From Symbiodinium natans (Eukaryota > Sar > Dinophyceae > Suessiales > Symbiodiniaceae), in NCBI GenBank assembly GCA_905221605.1, contig CAJNDS010001890.1, positions 747,501 through 811,500 of the forward strand: a stretch of 64,000 bases of DNA, in the 5' to 3' direction. The stretch's first letter is position 1. Each line of letters starts with the position of its first letter. Below, piece after piece: positions 36,456 through 47,000 of this stretch. Made by a program: the position numbers and the translations under genes. The notes under the pieces were generated by a model, which ran no database searches, had not been told where the DNA came from, and saw only the letters and a program-made list of their open reading frames with translations.

Positions 36456-37429
36456 GTTCTGCATGTTCTGTCATTCAAGCAAAGACGCAGATCCACTGGC
36501 AACAAGACAGAATACCGCTCCTTTCTTCTGCAACACGCAGCATAATGTTAAGTGTCAATTGGGGGTTTAGTGTTAGGCCTGCCGTGTTTACGTCAAGAGT
36601 TCTGGGTTTAGGGTTGGGGGCCTCGGTTTCGAAGCACTCAATCCAAAATCCCAAGGGTTTAGGGTTTAGGGGTTAGTGTAGGGCTGAGGATTTAGGATTT
36701 AGGGTCTAAACCCTCAGGCCGCGGTAAACCCTAAATCCAACCAAATGTCAGCTTCCAGCCCCCCTACTATGCAGCGCGAACCCTAAACCCTGAACCCAAT
36801 TCCTAAACCCTATAAAAACCCCAAACCCTTGAACCCTAAACCCTAAACCTTTAAACCCTAAACCCTAAACCCTAAACCCTAAACCCTAAACCCTAAACCC
36901 TAAACCCTAAACCCTAAACCCTAAACCCTGTTCCGTACCCATTGGCTGGTTCGTTGGAAACCTGCGAGGTCTGAAACGCACAAAGTGAAGAGACTCAGAG
37001 GTCTAACCCCTTAACACTCCCAAAGCATCATTCAGAGGGTTTAGGGGCTTAGGGTTTACGGGGTTTAGGGGTTTAGGGGTTGTGGGTTTAGGGTTGAGGG
37101 GTTTAGGGTTAGGGTTTAGGGGTTTAGTCGCCTACCATAGTATGCACTTACTTCAAAGAGGAGGGCAGCCCCAAAAGGGATTTGTTGTTGAAAACTGCCC
37201 CTTAAAGCCCAAATCCTTGGATGGCTGCACACATTTTTCTTTGTTCCTTTCCGTGCCCTTCCTTACTGTTTGGGGTTTGGGGTTTGGGGTTTCGGGTTTA
37301 GGCTTTAGGGTTTTGGGGTGAGCAGAGTGTAGTAGCCGATTGGTCTTGAATCTTCCGATTGAAGTTGCGTGCTCCAGATCATTGTCTGACTATTCTCAGG
37401 CGCCAGTTCTTCCTTCATCATCATGCATC

Positions 37430-37650
37430 ATACGTATCTCTCTCTCCCTCTCTCTTATATATAAATAAATATAAATAAATATATATATATATGTATGTCT
37501 GGACAGCATATATATATACACATATGGCAGATGAAAACATATACATATTATATATTTATATATGTACATATATGTATTTACATACATACATACATATATA
37601 TATATATATGTCTTTGTGTACAAAAAATATATATGTATGTGTATCCTGAA
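37430..37650. repeat. AT-rich simple repeats
   Basis: (CT)n then (TATA/CATA)n. No gene recognised. The unique sequence between 36460 and 39160 otherwise shows only telomere-type words. Confidence 0.85.
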
Positions 37651-37884
37651 ACCCTCTAAGACACCTCAATTCCTCCTATTCGTCCCAGACTGGCTCGGGA
37701 CAGATGGCTTCTTTACAGGGTTTGGGATTAGGGGGTAGACGGATTGAAGGTTTGGGCGTTTAGGGTTTGGGTTTGTAGGGGTTGGGTGTTGAGGGTTGGA
37801 AGGTTTGGGGTTGGGGTGTACAGGTTCGGGTGTTTAGGGGTAGAGTTTGGAGCTTAGGGATTAATATAGGGGCCTTAAGAATTA

Positions 37885-37966
37885 GAGTAGGGTTTTGGGG
37901 GGTTACTATAGTATAATTACTCAGGCCATAAGGTAATACTATTATAGTAGTTATTCCAACCCCTAT
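37885..37966. mobile_element. Small palindromic element (TTACTATAGTATAATTACTC)
   Basis: GGGGTTACTATAGTATAATTA ... TACTATTATAGTAGTTATTC forms an imperfect hairpin between GGGGTT and AACCCC ends. Single copy in this window. Confidence 0.6.
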
Positions 37967-38185
37967 AGTAGCTAGGGTTAGGGCTCTTGGCTCCTCAGCG
38001 TTTGGAGAAGGCGGTGGGTTTAGGGTTTAGGGTTTAGGGTTTAGGGTTTAGGGTTTAGGGTTTAGGGTTTAGGGTTTAGGGCTTAGGGTTTAGGGCCGGG
38101 AGGAGACAAGGAGGCAAGTTTACATTGATGGTCGCGGCGTACCGCGAGAAGCAGGCAGAAGCAGGCAGCGGTACCTTGCTGCAGC

Positions 38186-38302
38186 TAGGAGTTTGGGGTT
38201 TGGGGTTGGGGTTTGGGGTTTGGGGTTTGGGGTTTGGGGTTTGGGGTTTGGGGTTTGGGGTTTGGGGTTTGGGGTTTGGGGTTTGGGGTTTGGGGTTTGA
38301 TA
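38186..38302. repeat. TTTGGGG array, about 15 copies
   Basis: Near-perfect GGGGTTT heptamers. It adjoins a unique AT-rich stretch (38300-38700) with no recognised gene. The proline-rich ORF on the other strand is a repeat artefact. Confidence 0.95.
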
Positions 38303-39162
38303 TACAAACCCCTTTTTTCGACACACACATATATATATATATATGAGCCCGCCGCCTTTCGGGTCTATTTAGCTTTGGGTTTTTCTTATTGCTTTAAAAG
38401 AGCGAATATAAATATCGTAATACGAAAATACATATTTACACCTACATATGGCACACAAATCTCACGCCCAACGGTTCTAGGCTTAGCCGCACGCCATTAC
38501 GAACTGCGAATTTCTGATTATTCCTATTTTCATTTGTTTCTCTTTGCTATCTGTGTATGCCTGTTCTTTTGTGCAGCCTGCGTGAAAAAGTCGCTGTTTG
38601 GCTGCGGCTTCAGAAAGACTCTGGCATGTCGTACGTGCTGTGAAATTACCCTATGCGTTTGTTTAAGTTAAGCACATCTGTAAGGTCACTGTTTCTTCAT
38701 TCCCATGACAGCTCTTTCCAGAGCTAGGCGTAAGCAGCAAGATCGAGGAGGCGCAGAAGGACCGAAGCATGTAGTGTAGGACGAGTAGGTGATAGGCTCT
38801 AGGGCTTAGGGTTTAGGGTGTATGGTGTTTAGGGCTTAGGGGTGAAGTTCGCCTGCAAGGCATTAAGATCAAGCAATGTCGCGCGTTGCGGGCCTGGAGA
38901 ACTAAGTGGAGCCCGAAGCCTAAACTCAAAACCCTAGCACCCTGAGCCTTACAATCTCTCATCCGAAGTCTACACCCTAAACCCTAAGCCCTCAACCCTG
39001 AGCCCTAAGCCCTAAGCCCTAAGCCTTAAGCCTTACAAGGCACATACTTAGAATCACAGTTTATAATGAACCGGTCGCCCTGTAATGCCATGAAGTGGAC
39101 CTCGGCCAGGCTAAAGCCATAATGGTTTAGGGTTTAAGGTTTAGGGTTTAGGGTTTAGAGCT

Positions 39163-39480
39163 AGGAAGGCCAAGTGCAGCATTTGCCAAGATCGATCCGC
39201 CGCAGGGAAGAAAGAAGGATGCACTTGAAACCCTTAAGGCAGCCTTTGACGTAAGCATCCCCAAGCCCTGGGTGATCTCACTCCCCTGCAACCCCCGAGC
39301 CTCGCCCAGATCGCCCTAACTCAAATGCTGCACCCAGCCGCTAGGAAGGCCAAGTGCAGCTTTACCAAGATCGATGGCGCCGCAGGGAAGCAAGAAGGAT
39401 GCACTTGAAACCCTTAAGGCAGCCTTTGACGTAAGCATCCCCAAGCCCTGCGTGATCTCACTCCCCTGCAACCCCCGTAA
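39163..39480 (+). CDS. Tandemly duplicated exon-like segment (179-bp period)
   Basis: GCTAGGAAGGCCAAGTGCAGC and GGATGCACTTGAAACCCTTA blocks occur at 39163-39298 and again at 39342-39477. Both copies end the open frame KKDALETLKAAFD at a GTAAGC donor. The first half is in another frame, so either a small indel or a splice site lies inside. Function unknown. Confidence 0.4.
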
Positions 39481-39654
39481 ATTGCTTGAAGCTAACCAGG
39501 TGGCTTACGGTTTAGTGATTCGGGGGTTAGGGGCTTCAGAGCTAGGAGTTTATCTTCAACTTTCAAAACCCTAAGTCCAGGTACTGCAGGCTCACACTCG
39601 TCGGCGCTTTGCAGGCGCTGCGGCGGCAGCCTTACAAACAAACACTGTGAACTG

Positions 39655-40450
39655 TTAAACATTAAAAAATTATATAAAGCATATGAACTCTATAATCCTA
39701 AAAACCATACGAATCTTATGGTTTTTTCAACCATCTATAAAACAGATATAAAGTTTGTAATCCCTATAACCCTAAGAACCATATGAATCTCATGAACTTT
39801 TCCCTAACCATCTATAAAACCTATAAAGCATATGAACTCTATAATCCTAAAAACCATACGAATCTTATGAACTTGTTTCAACCATCTATAAAACATACAA
39901 AGTTTATAACCCCTAGAACCATAAAAAACCATATGAGTCTTATGAACTTTTTTCAACCATCTATAAAGCACACACAAGTTTATAATCCCTATAGCCATAA
40001 AAACCATATGAACCTTATGAACTTTTTTCAACCATCTGTAAAGCACACACACACACACGCACACAAGTTTATAATCCCTATAGCCATAAAAACCATATGA
40101 ATCTGAAGAACTTTTTCAACTATCTATGAAACATATACAGGTTATAATCACTACAGCCCTAACAGCATGAATCTTATGAGCTTTTTTCACCTATCTATAA
40201 AACACGCACAAGTTTATAATCCCTATAGCCATAAAAAACCATATGAATCTTATGAACTTTTTCAACTATCTATGAAACATATAAAGGTTATAATCACTAT
40301 AGCCCTAAAAAACAAATGAATCCTTTGACTTTTCAAGCACTCTGTACAGCAAATAAACATATAAACTATTTAACCCTTAAAAAAAGAATCTCATCGACCT
40401 TTTCAGCCCTGTACCAAACGTATAAAACCTAAAAACTCTATAACCCTAAA
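39655..40450. repeat. Degenerate 70-80-bp tandem array (CATATGAATCTTATGAACTT units)
   Basis: About ten diverged copies of a unit containing AACCATATGAATCTTATGA, then CTTTTTCAACCATCTATAAA, then CAAGTTTATAATCCCTATA. Related single units occur at 49550-49700 and 51140-51290, and a looser version at 55790-56090, so the same satellite family is scattered on both sides of the transposon block. One unit carries an (AC)n expansion at 40045-40065. ORFs in it are repeat artefacts. Confidence 0.8.
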
Positions 40451-40799
40451 AAAATATGAAATCTATACTTGCTTAAGCACCTCAGATAAACGATTAATGT
40501 TGCACCCGCAATATTCTAGGGGGACGCTATTATGAAAAGTTTTCCGGCTATTCAGGATCTGGACCCTTTGTTTTGGGGGTCCGCTATAATGAAAAGATTT
40601 CGGGCCGGGCCTGTTTTTTTTAATGGTTTTTGAGGTCAAGTTCTTAGTTTGAGATCTGGTTCCAAAACCCTGAAGAGATCTCATTTCTCTGCACCTCCTG
40701 CTGGCTCACAAGCCTCCTCTGGGCTCAGAAACTTTCAAAAATGGTGCCTCAGGCACCTGTAGCTTGCCTGAGCCTGCTACTCAACGACCTGCTCTGTTC

Positions 40800-41290
40800 A
40801 GCCTGAAACTCAGGCTCGGGTGCTGGAAGTGTCCTGCAAGGGCAGCACTCCAGAGTGTGCTCAATGCTCAACTGAACACTCTCAAGAAGGTCTGCGAGCC
40901 CTCTCTCAGTCCTGTCTCGGCCTGAAAGTCAAGCTCAGGTACTGCAGGTCGCCTCCAAGGGCCGAACTCAACAGTATGCTCAACTGAACACTCTCAAGAA
41001 GGTCTGCGAGCCCTCTCTCAGTCCTGTCTCGGCCTGAAAGTCAGGCTCAGGTGCTGCAAGCCTCCTGCAAGGGCAGGAGTCAAGGGTGTGCTCAGCAAAA
41101 CACTCTGAAGAAGGTCTGCGAGCCCTCTCTCAGTCCTGTCTTGGCCTGACAGTCAGGCTCAGGTGCTGTTCTCAAGGAGAAGCTTTTGCAGGTCTCCTCC
41201 AAAGGCAGGACTTAAGGGTAATTATGCTCAACTCAACACTCTCAAGAAGGTTTGCAAACCCTCTGTCTCTCCTGTCTGAAGCAGTGGGAT
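40800..41290. repeat. 111-bp tandem repeat at the left end of the transposon block
   Basis: Four imperfect direct copies begin near 40870, 40981, 41093 and 41228. Each carries the phrase AACACTCTCAAGAAGGT followed by a CTCAGTCCTGTCT block and a GGCTCAGGTGCTGCA block. The last copy overlaps the end of the C48 ORF. Position next to the coding end suggests subterminal transposase-binding repeats (inference). Confidence 0.75.
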
Positions 41291-42476
41291 CTGCTTAGCA
41301 TCCCTGGCTTCTCTGGCAAGGTGATACCTCAGAGCCTTAAAAGGATCGCACTCCAGGCAGCCGCTCTGGTGTCTGCACTTGGAGCAGACACGGGCTGAAT
41401 GCTCTAAGGACCTGACCTTAGCCTTTGTCTCCTTAGAGAGGGACTGCCAAGTGAACCTGTCTTGGTACTTCTGGACAGCAGCCTTAGCTGCTAAAGCCAA
41501 GGCTGAGGTCTTGTTCTTCGTGTTCTCAAGGCTCTTCTCAGCCTTGGACACCCTGGCCACAGCCTCTAAGGTCTGCTTCTCAAGCTTGGCAGTCATGCTC
41601 GCAAGCTCAGCTTCTCTGAGGCCAAGCTCTTTCTTGAGCAAGCTGAGAGCCTTGCCAAGCCTCTCTCTCCAGCACTTCACTGTGAAGTGTACCCAGGTGG
41701 TGAGCCACTCACCTCTGAAAACCCTGAGTTCCTGCTCAATCCAGGTGAGCACAAAGAAGCCACATGTCAGGGAGCCTGTCTCCTGAAGCTCAGTGTTGGC
41801 TTTCTCAGGCATCTGAAACTCGGGGTCTAACAAGGTTCCCATCATGACCTGAGTCCGCACAGTAGCTTCCGAGGGCTTAGCCATGGAGTCATACATCCTC
41901 CATTTGAAGCCCTGAGTCTGCTCACTGCGGTCCTTCTGGGCAACCAGCAAAGTCCAGTGGTTGGAGGCAAAGATTGGCACGAAGATGAGCTCAAAGTGCT
42001 CAGCTGTTCGCTTGAGGAAGGCTTTCCTGGACTCAGTTTGTGGCCCGTCCTCACCCTGCTGAGTCAGGAGGTAGGGCAAGCCTGGGTCCACACAGGTGCA
42101 CCTGAAGTCCTCAGGCAAGGAAAGCCCGGCTTTGCTCAAGCCCCATCTGAGCAGTTGCCAGCCAAGCCACAGGGACTGGTCCTCGAGCAGCTTACGGTTT
42201 TTGAACTCATCCACCAGCAAGACATGGCAGTTGATCTCGTCTGTCTCGGTGTCAGTGCTGTAGAGCTCAGGCCAGCAGAACAAGGCCTTCAGCATGCCCT
42301 GGGAGTCGCCTCTGCCGAGAGACCTGAAGGTTGGCCAGCTGAATGGCTTCGTGTTGGGTCTGCTGCTTAGCAGAGCCAAGTGCTCCTCTGCAATGCTGTG
42401 AACACCTGAGGTCGTCAGGACTGAGTACCTGCCCTTGCTGTAGTCAGTGGCTTTGCCTGAATGCCAAACTGAATAG
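41228..42476 (-). CDS. Ulp1-like (peptidase C48) cysteine protease ORF
   Basis: Open frame of 383 residues counted from a non-ATG codon at 42379. The frame is open a further 97 bases upstream, up to a TGA near 42477. Catalytic pattern of SUMO-protease-like C48 enzymes is visible: FASNHWTLLV (His141), RMYDSM (Asp164), then Gln199 and GSLTCGFFVLTW (Cys206). The C-terminal third is a coiled coil (about 240-320) followed by C-x2-C-x5-C-x2-C (CSKCRHQSGCLEC), a possible zinc knuckle. C48-type proteases are often carried by large eukaryotic DNA transposons. It follows the 916-residue ORF by only about 40 nt in a different frame and on the same strand, so both may come from one transcript through splicing or frameshifting. 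The 3' end of the ORF lies in the last copy of a 111-bp tandem repeat. No ATG start was found. Confidence 0.75.
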
Positions 42477-42516
42477 AGCCTGCCTTCTCAGCAAAGCAGA
42501 CGACTGTCTGCTCAAG

Positions 42517-45267
42517 TCAGGCTGGGGCTGGACCGTCAGCTGGAGGCTGACTTGGCGGAGGGAGTGGAGGGTGGTCCTCAAACTTGCCCTGAGGTGCTTG
42601 CTTGCCCTTAACCCTCTTCGTAGGCATCTCCTTGTCTGCAAGTTGCTTCGCCAGGTGCTTCTTAGCAGCCTTCTTCTTTGCTGAAGGCTTGAGCTTGAGG
42701 GAAGCCTTCTTCTTTGCTGAAGGCTTGTTCTTTGCTGAAGGCTTGCTGACAGAGCTGAGCTTCACACCCTTAGGCTTCACGTGTGGCACTATGGACTGCA
42801 AGAGCTCGGCTCTGCTGTGGCCCTGAAGCTTGCTTCTCAGTGCCTGCACCAGCTTGCCTCTCAACTCCTTCCTGTCAGATGCCCTCTCCTTTCTCTCAGG
42901 CCTTCTGTCAAGCTTGCGACCTAGAGTCTTTGCATTCTCCTGCTCTGCAACAGCTCTCCTCAAGGCTGCTCTCCTGAGTCGTGGATGGATTCTCAAGTTG
43001 AGGCTGTTCTGCAAAGGCAACTCCAGCTCAGCTGCGAAGTCACAGTCTAAGTCAGGTTGCTCATCCACCTCATTCTCAGCATCCTCCTCAGGGTTGTAGT
43101 AGTCCCACCTCTGCAGCTCTGAAATGTTGGCTGCCGTGTGGCTCAGATCCCAGTCAGGGACCTTAGGCTTGCCCTCACTGAGCCACTTGAGCCTGTCGCT
43201 GAGCCAGGCGACTGGGAACCTTCGACTGCCCATCTCAAGTCCTAACTCCTTAGCCCAAGGCTGAGAAGTCAGCTCCTCAAGTTGGCCTGTCTGAAGGTTG
43301 GGCCTCCACACCAGGAGGCCGTTTCTTACTGCAGCCCTGAGGACCCATTCATCATAGAGGTTTTTGTCCCTCATTTTCTGCTGAGCCCACACCACGGCAG
43401 TGACCAGCTCCTTTGCTCCGACTCGCCACACCTCAGTCAAGTCCCGTCTGGAGGCCTGAAACTCAGTCCTGAGCTCAACCAGCTTCTTTCTGACAAAGGA
43501 CTTAAACTGCTTAGCGAAGTCGGAGTCAGTGATCTGAAGCTTGCTGGTGCACTTAGCAGCCACCAAGCAACTGATCTGCTGAGCAGCTGCCATGGACTCA
43601 GTCGCAGAGGCTGAGAAAACAGAGCTGAAGCAGTCTCTCTGCCAGACTGAGCAGGGGAACTCCTCAGCTTGAGCCTGCAGTACCCAGCTCAAAATGACTG
43701 AGTCTACGTTGGCTGCAGGCTGAGACATAATGTCAACCTCAGCCACAAGCTCAGGGTGGCTAGCCCTTAGCTTTCTGTAGGACTCAAGAGCTCGTCCAGC
43801 TGAGGCTCCAGCTGAGTGAGTGACGGTCTTACTGCCGACTTGGAAGGTCTCAGTCTGGATCCACTTGCCATCAGCACTGATGTTGCTGAGCCTGGCCCAC
43901 TGACCAGGAACCACTAAGAGGCCCTTAGCCACGTGGCCTTTGATCTCAGTGGTGCTCTCAGCACAGACCTCGAAAAGGACTTGTCTGGCCTCATAGGTGA
44001 TGCGGTACCTGTCCGCAGCTGAGAAGCCTTGTGTTGTCAAGCTGCCGGCCTGAGGCAGGGCAGCTCGTGCCTTGTCTGCCTGAGAGTTCTCAGGGGTCTG
44101 TGCTTGGTTTGCCTCTGGCTGTGCCTCAGCTGCTGCGTCCTTGCTTGTCTGAAGCTCTGCTGCTGCTGCTGCCGTGTCTGCCTGAGAGTTCTCAGGGGTC
44201 TGTGCTTGGTCAAAGCTGAGCTTCTTCTTTGGTGTTGCAAGGGACTCAGTGCTGGCTGCTTTGGCAAGCTGAGGTGTCTGGCTGCCTGCGGACAGTGTGC
44301 TCTGAGGCGTGCGAGGAGTGCTAAAAGGTGCTACAAGCATGTCTGCTTGGGCGGGGTCGTGCATGACCTCAGCAATTGCTTGTCTGACTTCTGAGAAATC
44401 AGATCTGTGCTCAGGCAAGTGCATCTCAGAGGCTGAAAAGACTGCCTTTTTGCCAGCGGTCTTGGCCCACAGAGGCACCTGGTCTGAGAAGCCCAAAACC
44501 AGCTTAGGCCTCTGAGCGATGAACTCCTCAGGCCTTACCACCACCTTAGCAGCCGAGAGCTCAGGCAAGGTGCTGAGGCTTGCCAACCACAGGCAGTGGT
44601 CTATCTCTTGCCACGTGAGCTTGCACCTTGTCTCACTCTCAAGAGCTGAGATGTTGCTCACGACCTCAGTCGTGGTGTACTTAGCATTGATCCACTTCAG
44701 CACTCTCGCAGTGAAGCTTTTGCTGTAGGACTTGCTCCCACTCAGCTTCCTGAGTCTCTCCTCCTTCTCAGTAGCATCCTGGAGATACTTGGCACCTTGC
44801 AAAGTTGAGAGCTTTGGGTCCTCAGCCAGCTTCCTGTCTTTTGTGGCTGCCATTCTGAGCTGAGTAGAAAACTCAGCCATGATGTCTGCTTTGCTGATAG
44901 TGTGGCCAAAGCTTCTCTCTAAGGCCAGCCACTGAGACAAACTTGCTAAGGTCTCAGCGTATGGCACCTTTCGACCTGCCCCTCCAGCCCTCACCCTCTG
45001 CCTGTTCTTAGTGGATCTCCTCTGCAGAGGCTGCTGAGCGAGTTTCTGGTACTGTTCTCGCTTGCTCAGTATGTTGCTGAGAGTCTGCTTGCTGAGCCCG
45101 TGTTTCTTTTCCATGGCAGGCCAGAAATCCTTCTCTGCAGCAAACTGAGACCTCTGAGACACCATGTCCTCAGCTATGAGTCTCTTCTTGTTGGCCGAGA
45201 GCTCGAACCTTTTCTCGGTGGCCTTTCTCTTTCTCTGAAGGTGCTCAGGCAGGCCGGCCTGATGCAT
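42517..45267 (-). CDS. Pogo/Tc5-like (DDE_1-type) transposase candidate, 916 residues
   Basis: Uninterrupted ORF starting at a true ATG (45267). Residues 50-75 (KKHGLSKQTLSNILSKREQY) look like the first CENP-B/pogo helix-turn-helix. Residues 103-140 (YAETLASLSQWLALERSFG) look like the second Tc5-type DNA-binding half. Residues 255-268 (KLVLGFSDQVPLW) could hold the first catalytic Asp (D262). Residues 577-597 (LQITDSDFAKQFKSFVRKK) resemble the LQPLD...FK block with the last Asp (D581). The middle Asp is unclear (D545 in WQRDCF). A 115-residue TP/Q/A-rich insert (about 300-415) splits the domain. The C-terminus is a Lys/Ala-rich, histone-H1-like tail. Upstream of the ATG the same frame stays open to about 45540 without a Met, encoding a charged helix, so the real start may be a spliced upstream exon. 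The ORF has no introns, unlike the flanking host genes. Family call is by motif only and moderately secure. Confidence 0.65.
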   Translation of the reverse strand: MHQAGLPEHLQRKRKATEKRFELSANKKRLIAEDMVSQRSQFAAEKDFWPAMEKKHGLSKQTLSNILSKREQYQKLAQQPLQRRSTKNRQRVRAGGAGRKVPYAETLASLSQWLALERSFGHTISKADIMAEFSTQLRMAATKDRKLAEDPKLSTLQGAKYLQDATEKEERLRKLSGSKSYSKSFTARVLKWINAKYTTTEVVSNISALESETRCKLTWQEIDHCLWLASLSTLPELSAAKVVVRPEEFIAQRPKLVLGFSDQVPLWAKTAGKKAVFSASEMHLPEHRSDFSEVRQAIAEVMHDPAQADMLVAPFSTPRTPQSTLSAGSQTPQLAKAASTESLATPKKKLSFDQAQTPENSQADTAAAAAELQTSKDAAAEAQPEANQAQTPENSQADKARAALPQAGSLTTQGFSAADRYRITYEARQVLFEVCAESTTEIKGHVAKGLLVVPGQWARLSNISADGKWIQTETFQVGSKTVTHSAGASAGRALESYRKLRASHPELVAEVDIMSQPAANVDSVILSWVLQAQAEEFPCSVWQRDCFSSVFSASATESMAAAQQISCLVAAKCTSKLQITDSDFAKQFKSFVRKKLVELRTEFQASRRDLTEVWRVGAKELVTAVVWAQQKMRDKNLYDEWVLRAAVRNGLLVWRPNLQTGQLEELTSQPWAKELGLEMGSRRFPVAWLSDRLKWLSEGKPKVPDWDLSHTAANISELQRWDYYNPEEDAENEVDEQPDLDCDFAAELELPLQNSLNLRIHPRLRRAALRRAVAEQENAKTLGRKLDRRPERKERASDRKELRGKLVQALRSKLQGHSRAELLQSIVPHVKPKGVKLSSVSKPSAKNKPSAKKKASLKLKPSAKKKAAKKHLAKQLADKEMPTKRVKGKQAPQGKFEDHPPLPPPSQPPADGPAPA

Positions 45268-45649
45268 TTGCTTGCCTGAAACTAGCCTTCGCCTCTTCTC
45301 AGCAAAGGCCCTTTCTTGCTTCGCAGTGGCTTTCTGAGCAATCTCCTGCTCATAAGCTTCTATGGTGGCTTCTGCTTCTAGCTGAGCCCTGCTCTTGTTT
45401 TTCCTGGAGTAGAGTGTCTGGAGTTGCTGAAGGACTGGTGATGCTGACTGCTTCTGCTCAGGTGTCCAAAGAATTTCTTCAGTCCGAACTGAACCTTCTG
45501 AGGTGTTGTCTGAGCATCTGGCTCTGCAGGCACCAAGGCCTCTGAGTTCTCAGGGCCACCTCCTTTCAGTCTTAATTGGAACACCTGCACAGACTGTCAT
45601 CTGTTCCATCTAAGAACGTAATTGTCTTCATGAAAGCTATGAGGTACTT

Positions 45650-46640
45650 TAATTAATACCTTTGTTTGGTGGTCCGCTATAATGCAAGTCTCCCGGGGCC
45701 CGGGGCTCGGTCCTTCGGTTTTCAGGAAGGCAAAAGCTTTCTCGAGAAGAGGAGATACTTGAAGCCTGAAGCCTCGACCTTCCCAGGATCTCCGAAAATC
45801 TTCTTTTTTCAGGGCGCCTTTTCTTTATAAATTCTTTATTAAAAACTATATGTTTCCATAGGCAAATCATATCCGGAAAGGGGGTACCTTACGGAGGCCT
45901 CCGGACATACATTAATACCTTTGTTTGGTGGTCCGCTATAATGCAAGTCTCCCGGGGCCCGGGGCTCGGTCCTTCGGTTTTCAGGTGAAGCCTGAAGCCT
46001 CGACCTTCCCAGGATCTCCGAAAATCTTCTTTTTTCAGGGCGCCTTTTCTTCATAAATTCCTTATTAAAAACTATATGTTTCCATAGGCAAATCATATCC
46101 GGAAAGGGGGTACCTTACGGAGGCCTCCGGACATACATTAATACCTTTGTTTGGTGGTCCGCTATAATGCAAGTCTCCCGGGGCCCGGGGCTCGGTCCTT
46201 CGGTTTTCAGGAAGGCAAAAGCTTTCTCGAGAAGAGGAGATACTTGAAGCCTGAAGCCTCGACCTTTCCAGGGTCTGGGGGTAGCTTGCCGAGGCCATCG
46301 GGGCGGACCTTCCGGAAGCCTCCGGACATACATTAATGCCTTTGTTTGGCGGTCCGCTATAATGCAAGTCTCCCGGGGCCCGGGGCTCGGTCCTTCGGTT
46401 TTCAGGAAGGCAAAAGCTTTCTCGAGAAGAGGAGATACTTGAAGCCTGAAGCCTCAACCTTTCCAGGGTCGGGGGGTAGCTTGCCGAGGCCATCGGGGGG
46501 GACCTTCCGGAGGCCTCCGGACATACATTAATACCTTTGTCTGGGGGCCCGCTAAAATGCAAGTCTGCCGGGGCCCGGGGCTCGGTCCTTCGGTTTTCAG
46601 GAACTTTATGGAGAAGGAGAGAGACTTGAAGCCTGAAATA
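45650..46640. repeat. Five-copy 195-260-bp direct repeat with a CCGGGGCCCGGGG palindrome
   Basis: Copies begin near 45661, 45920, 46146, 46341 and 46536. Each starts with ACCTTTGTTTGGTGG then TCCGCTATAATGCAAGT, then a GC palindrome CCCGGGGCCCGGGG and a CTCGGTCCTTCGGTTTTC block. The copies differ by internal deletions: some carry an AAATTCTTTATTAAAAAC module, others a GGGTAGCTTGCCGAGGC module. They lie between the transposase ORF and the zinc-ribbon ORF. TATAAT and TCCGCT phrases might be promoter elements for the transposase ORF (inference only). Confidence 0.8.
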
Positions 46641-46819
46641 CCTTTGTTCTGCTGCTCTCTAATTAATTATCATTAGTTCTGCTCAGCACCAGCACTGAAA
46701 GGAAACACTGCTGTCACTCAGAATGCAAAGCAAGCAAAGCTCTGAGGTGCTGAGTCATGCCTGCCGCATCCTTTCTTGCTCCATCTTCATCATCTCAGCC
46801 TCCACCGGGTTTATGGTTT

Positions 46820-47000
46820 TAGAATATATATATATATATATATGTATTTATGTATTAATACATATATATTTAGAAATACATATATATATATAAATATTTA
46901 TATATTTTTATTATGATCTTGTCTGAGATGCAGGGGGTGTTAGGCTTTAGGCTTAAGTTAAAGGTTACCTAAACCAGGGTTAGGTGGGGAAGGGATAGGG
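46820..47000. repeat. AT-rich (TA)n low-complexity block
   Basis: Runs of TATATATA with short TATTTAT variants at 46826-46915. No gene seen. It separates the five-copy array from a telomere-type tract. Confidence 0.7.

Noticed and set aside
38076-38330. Proline/asparagine repeat protein
   Set aside because: Reading frame through the TTTGGGG array.
42343-45000. Plus-strand ORFs of 60-140 codons opposite the transposase and protease
   Set aside because: Shadows of the minus-strand ORFs caused by biased codon content.
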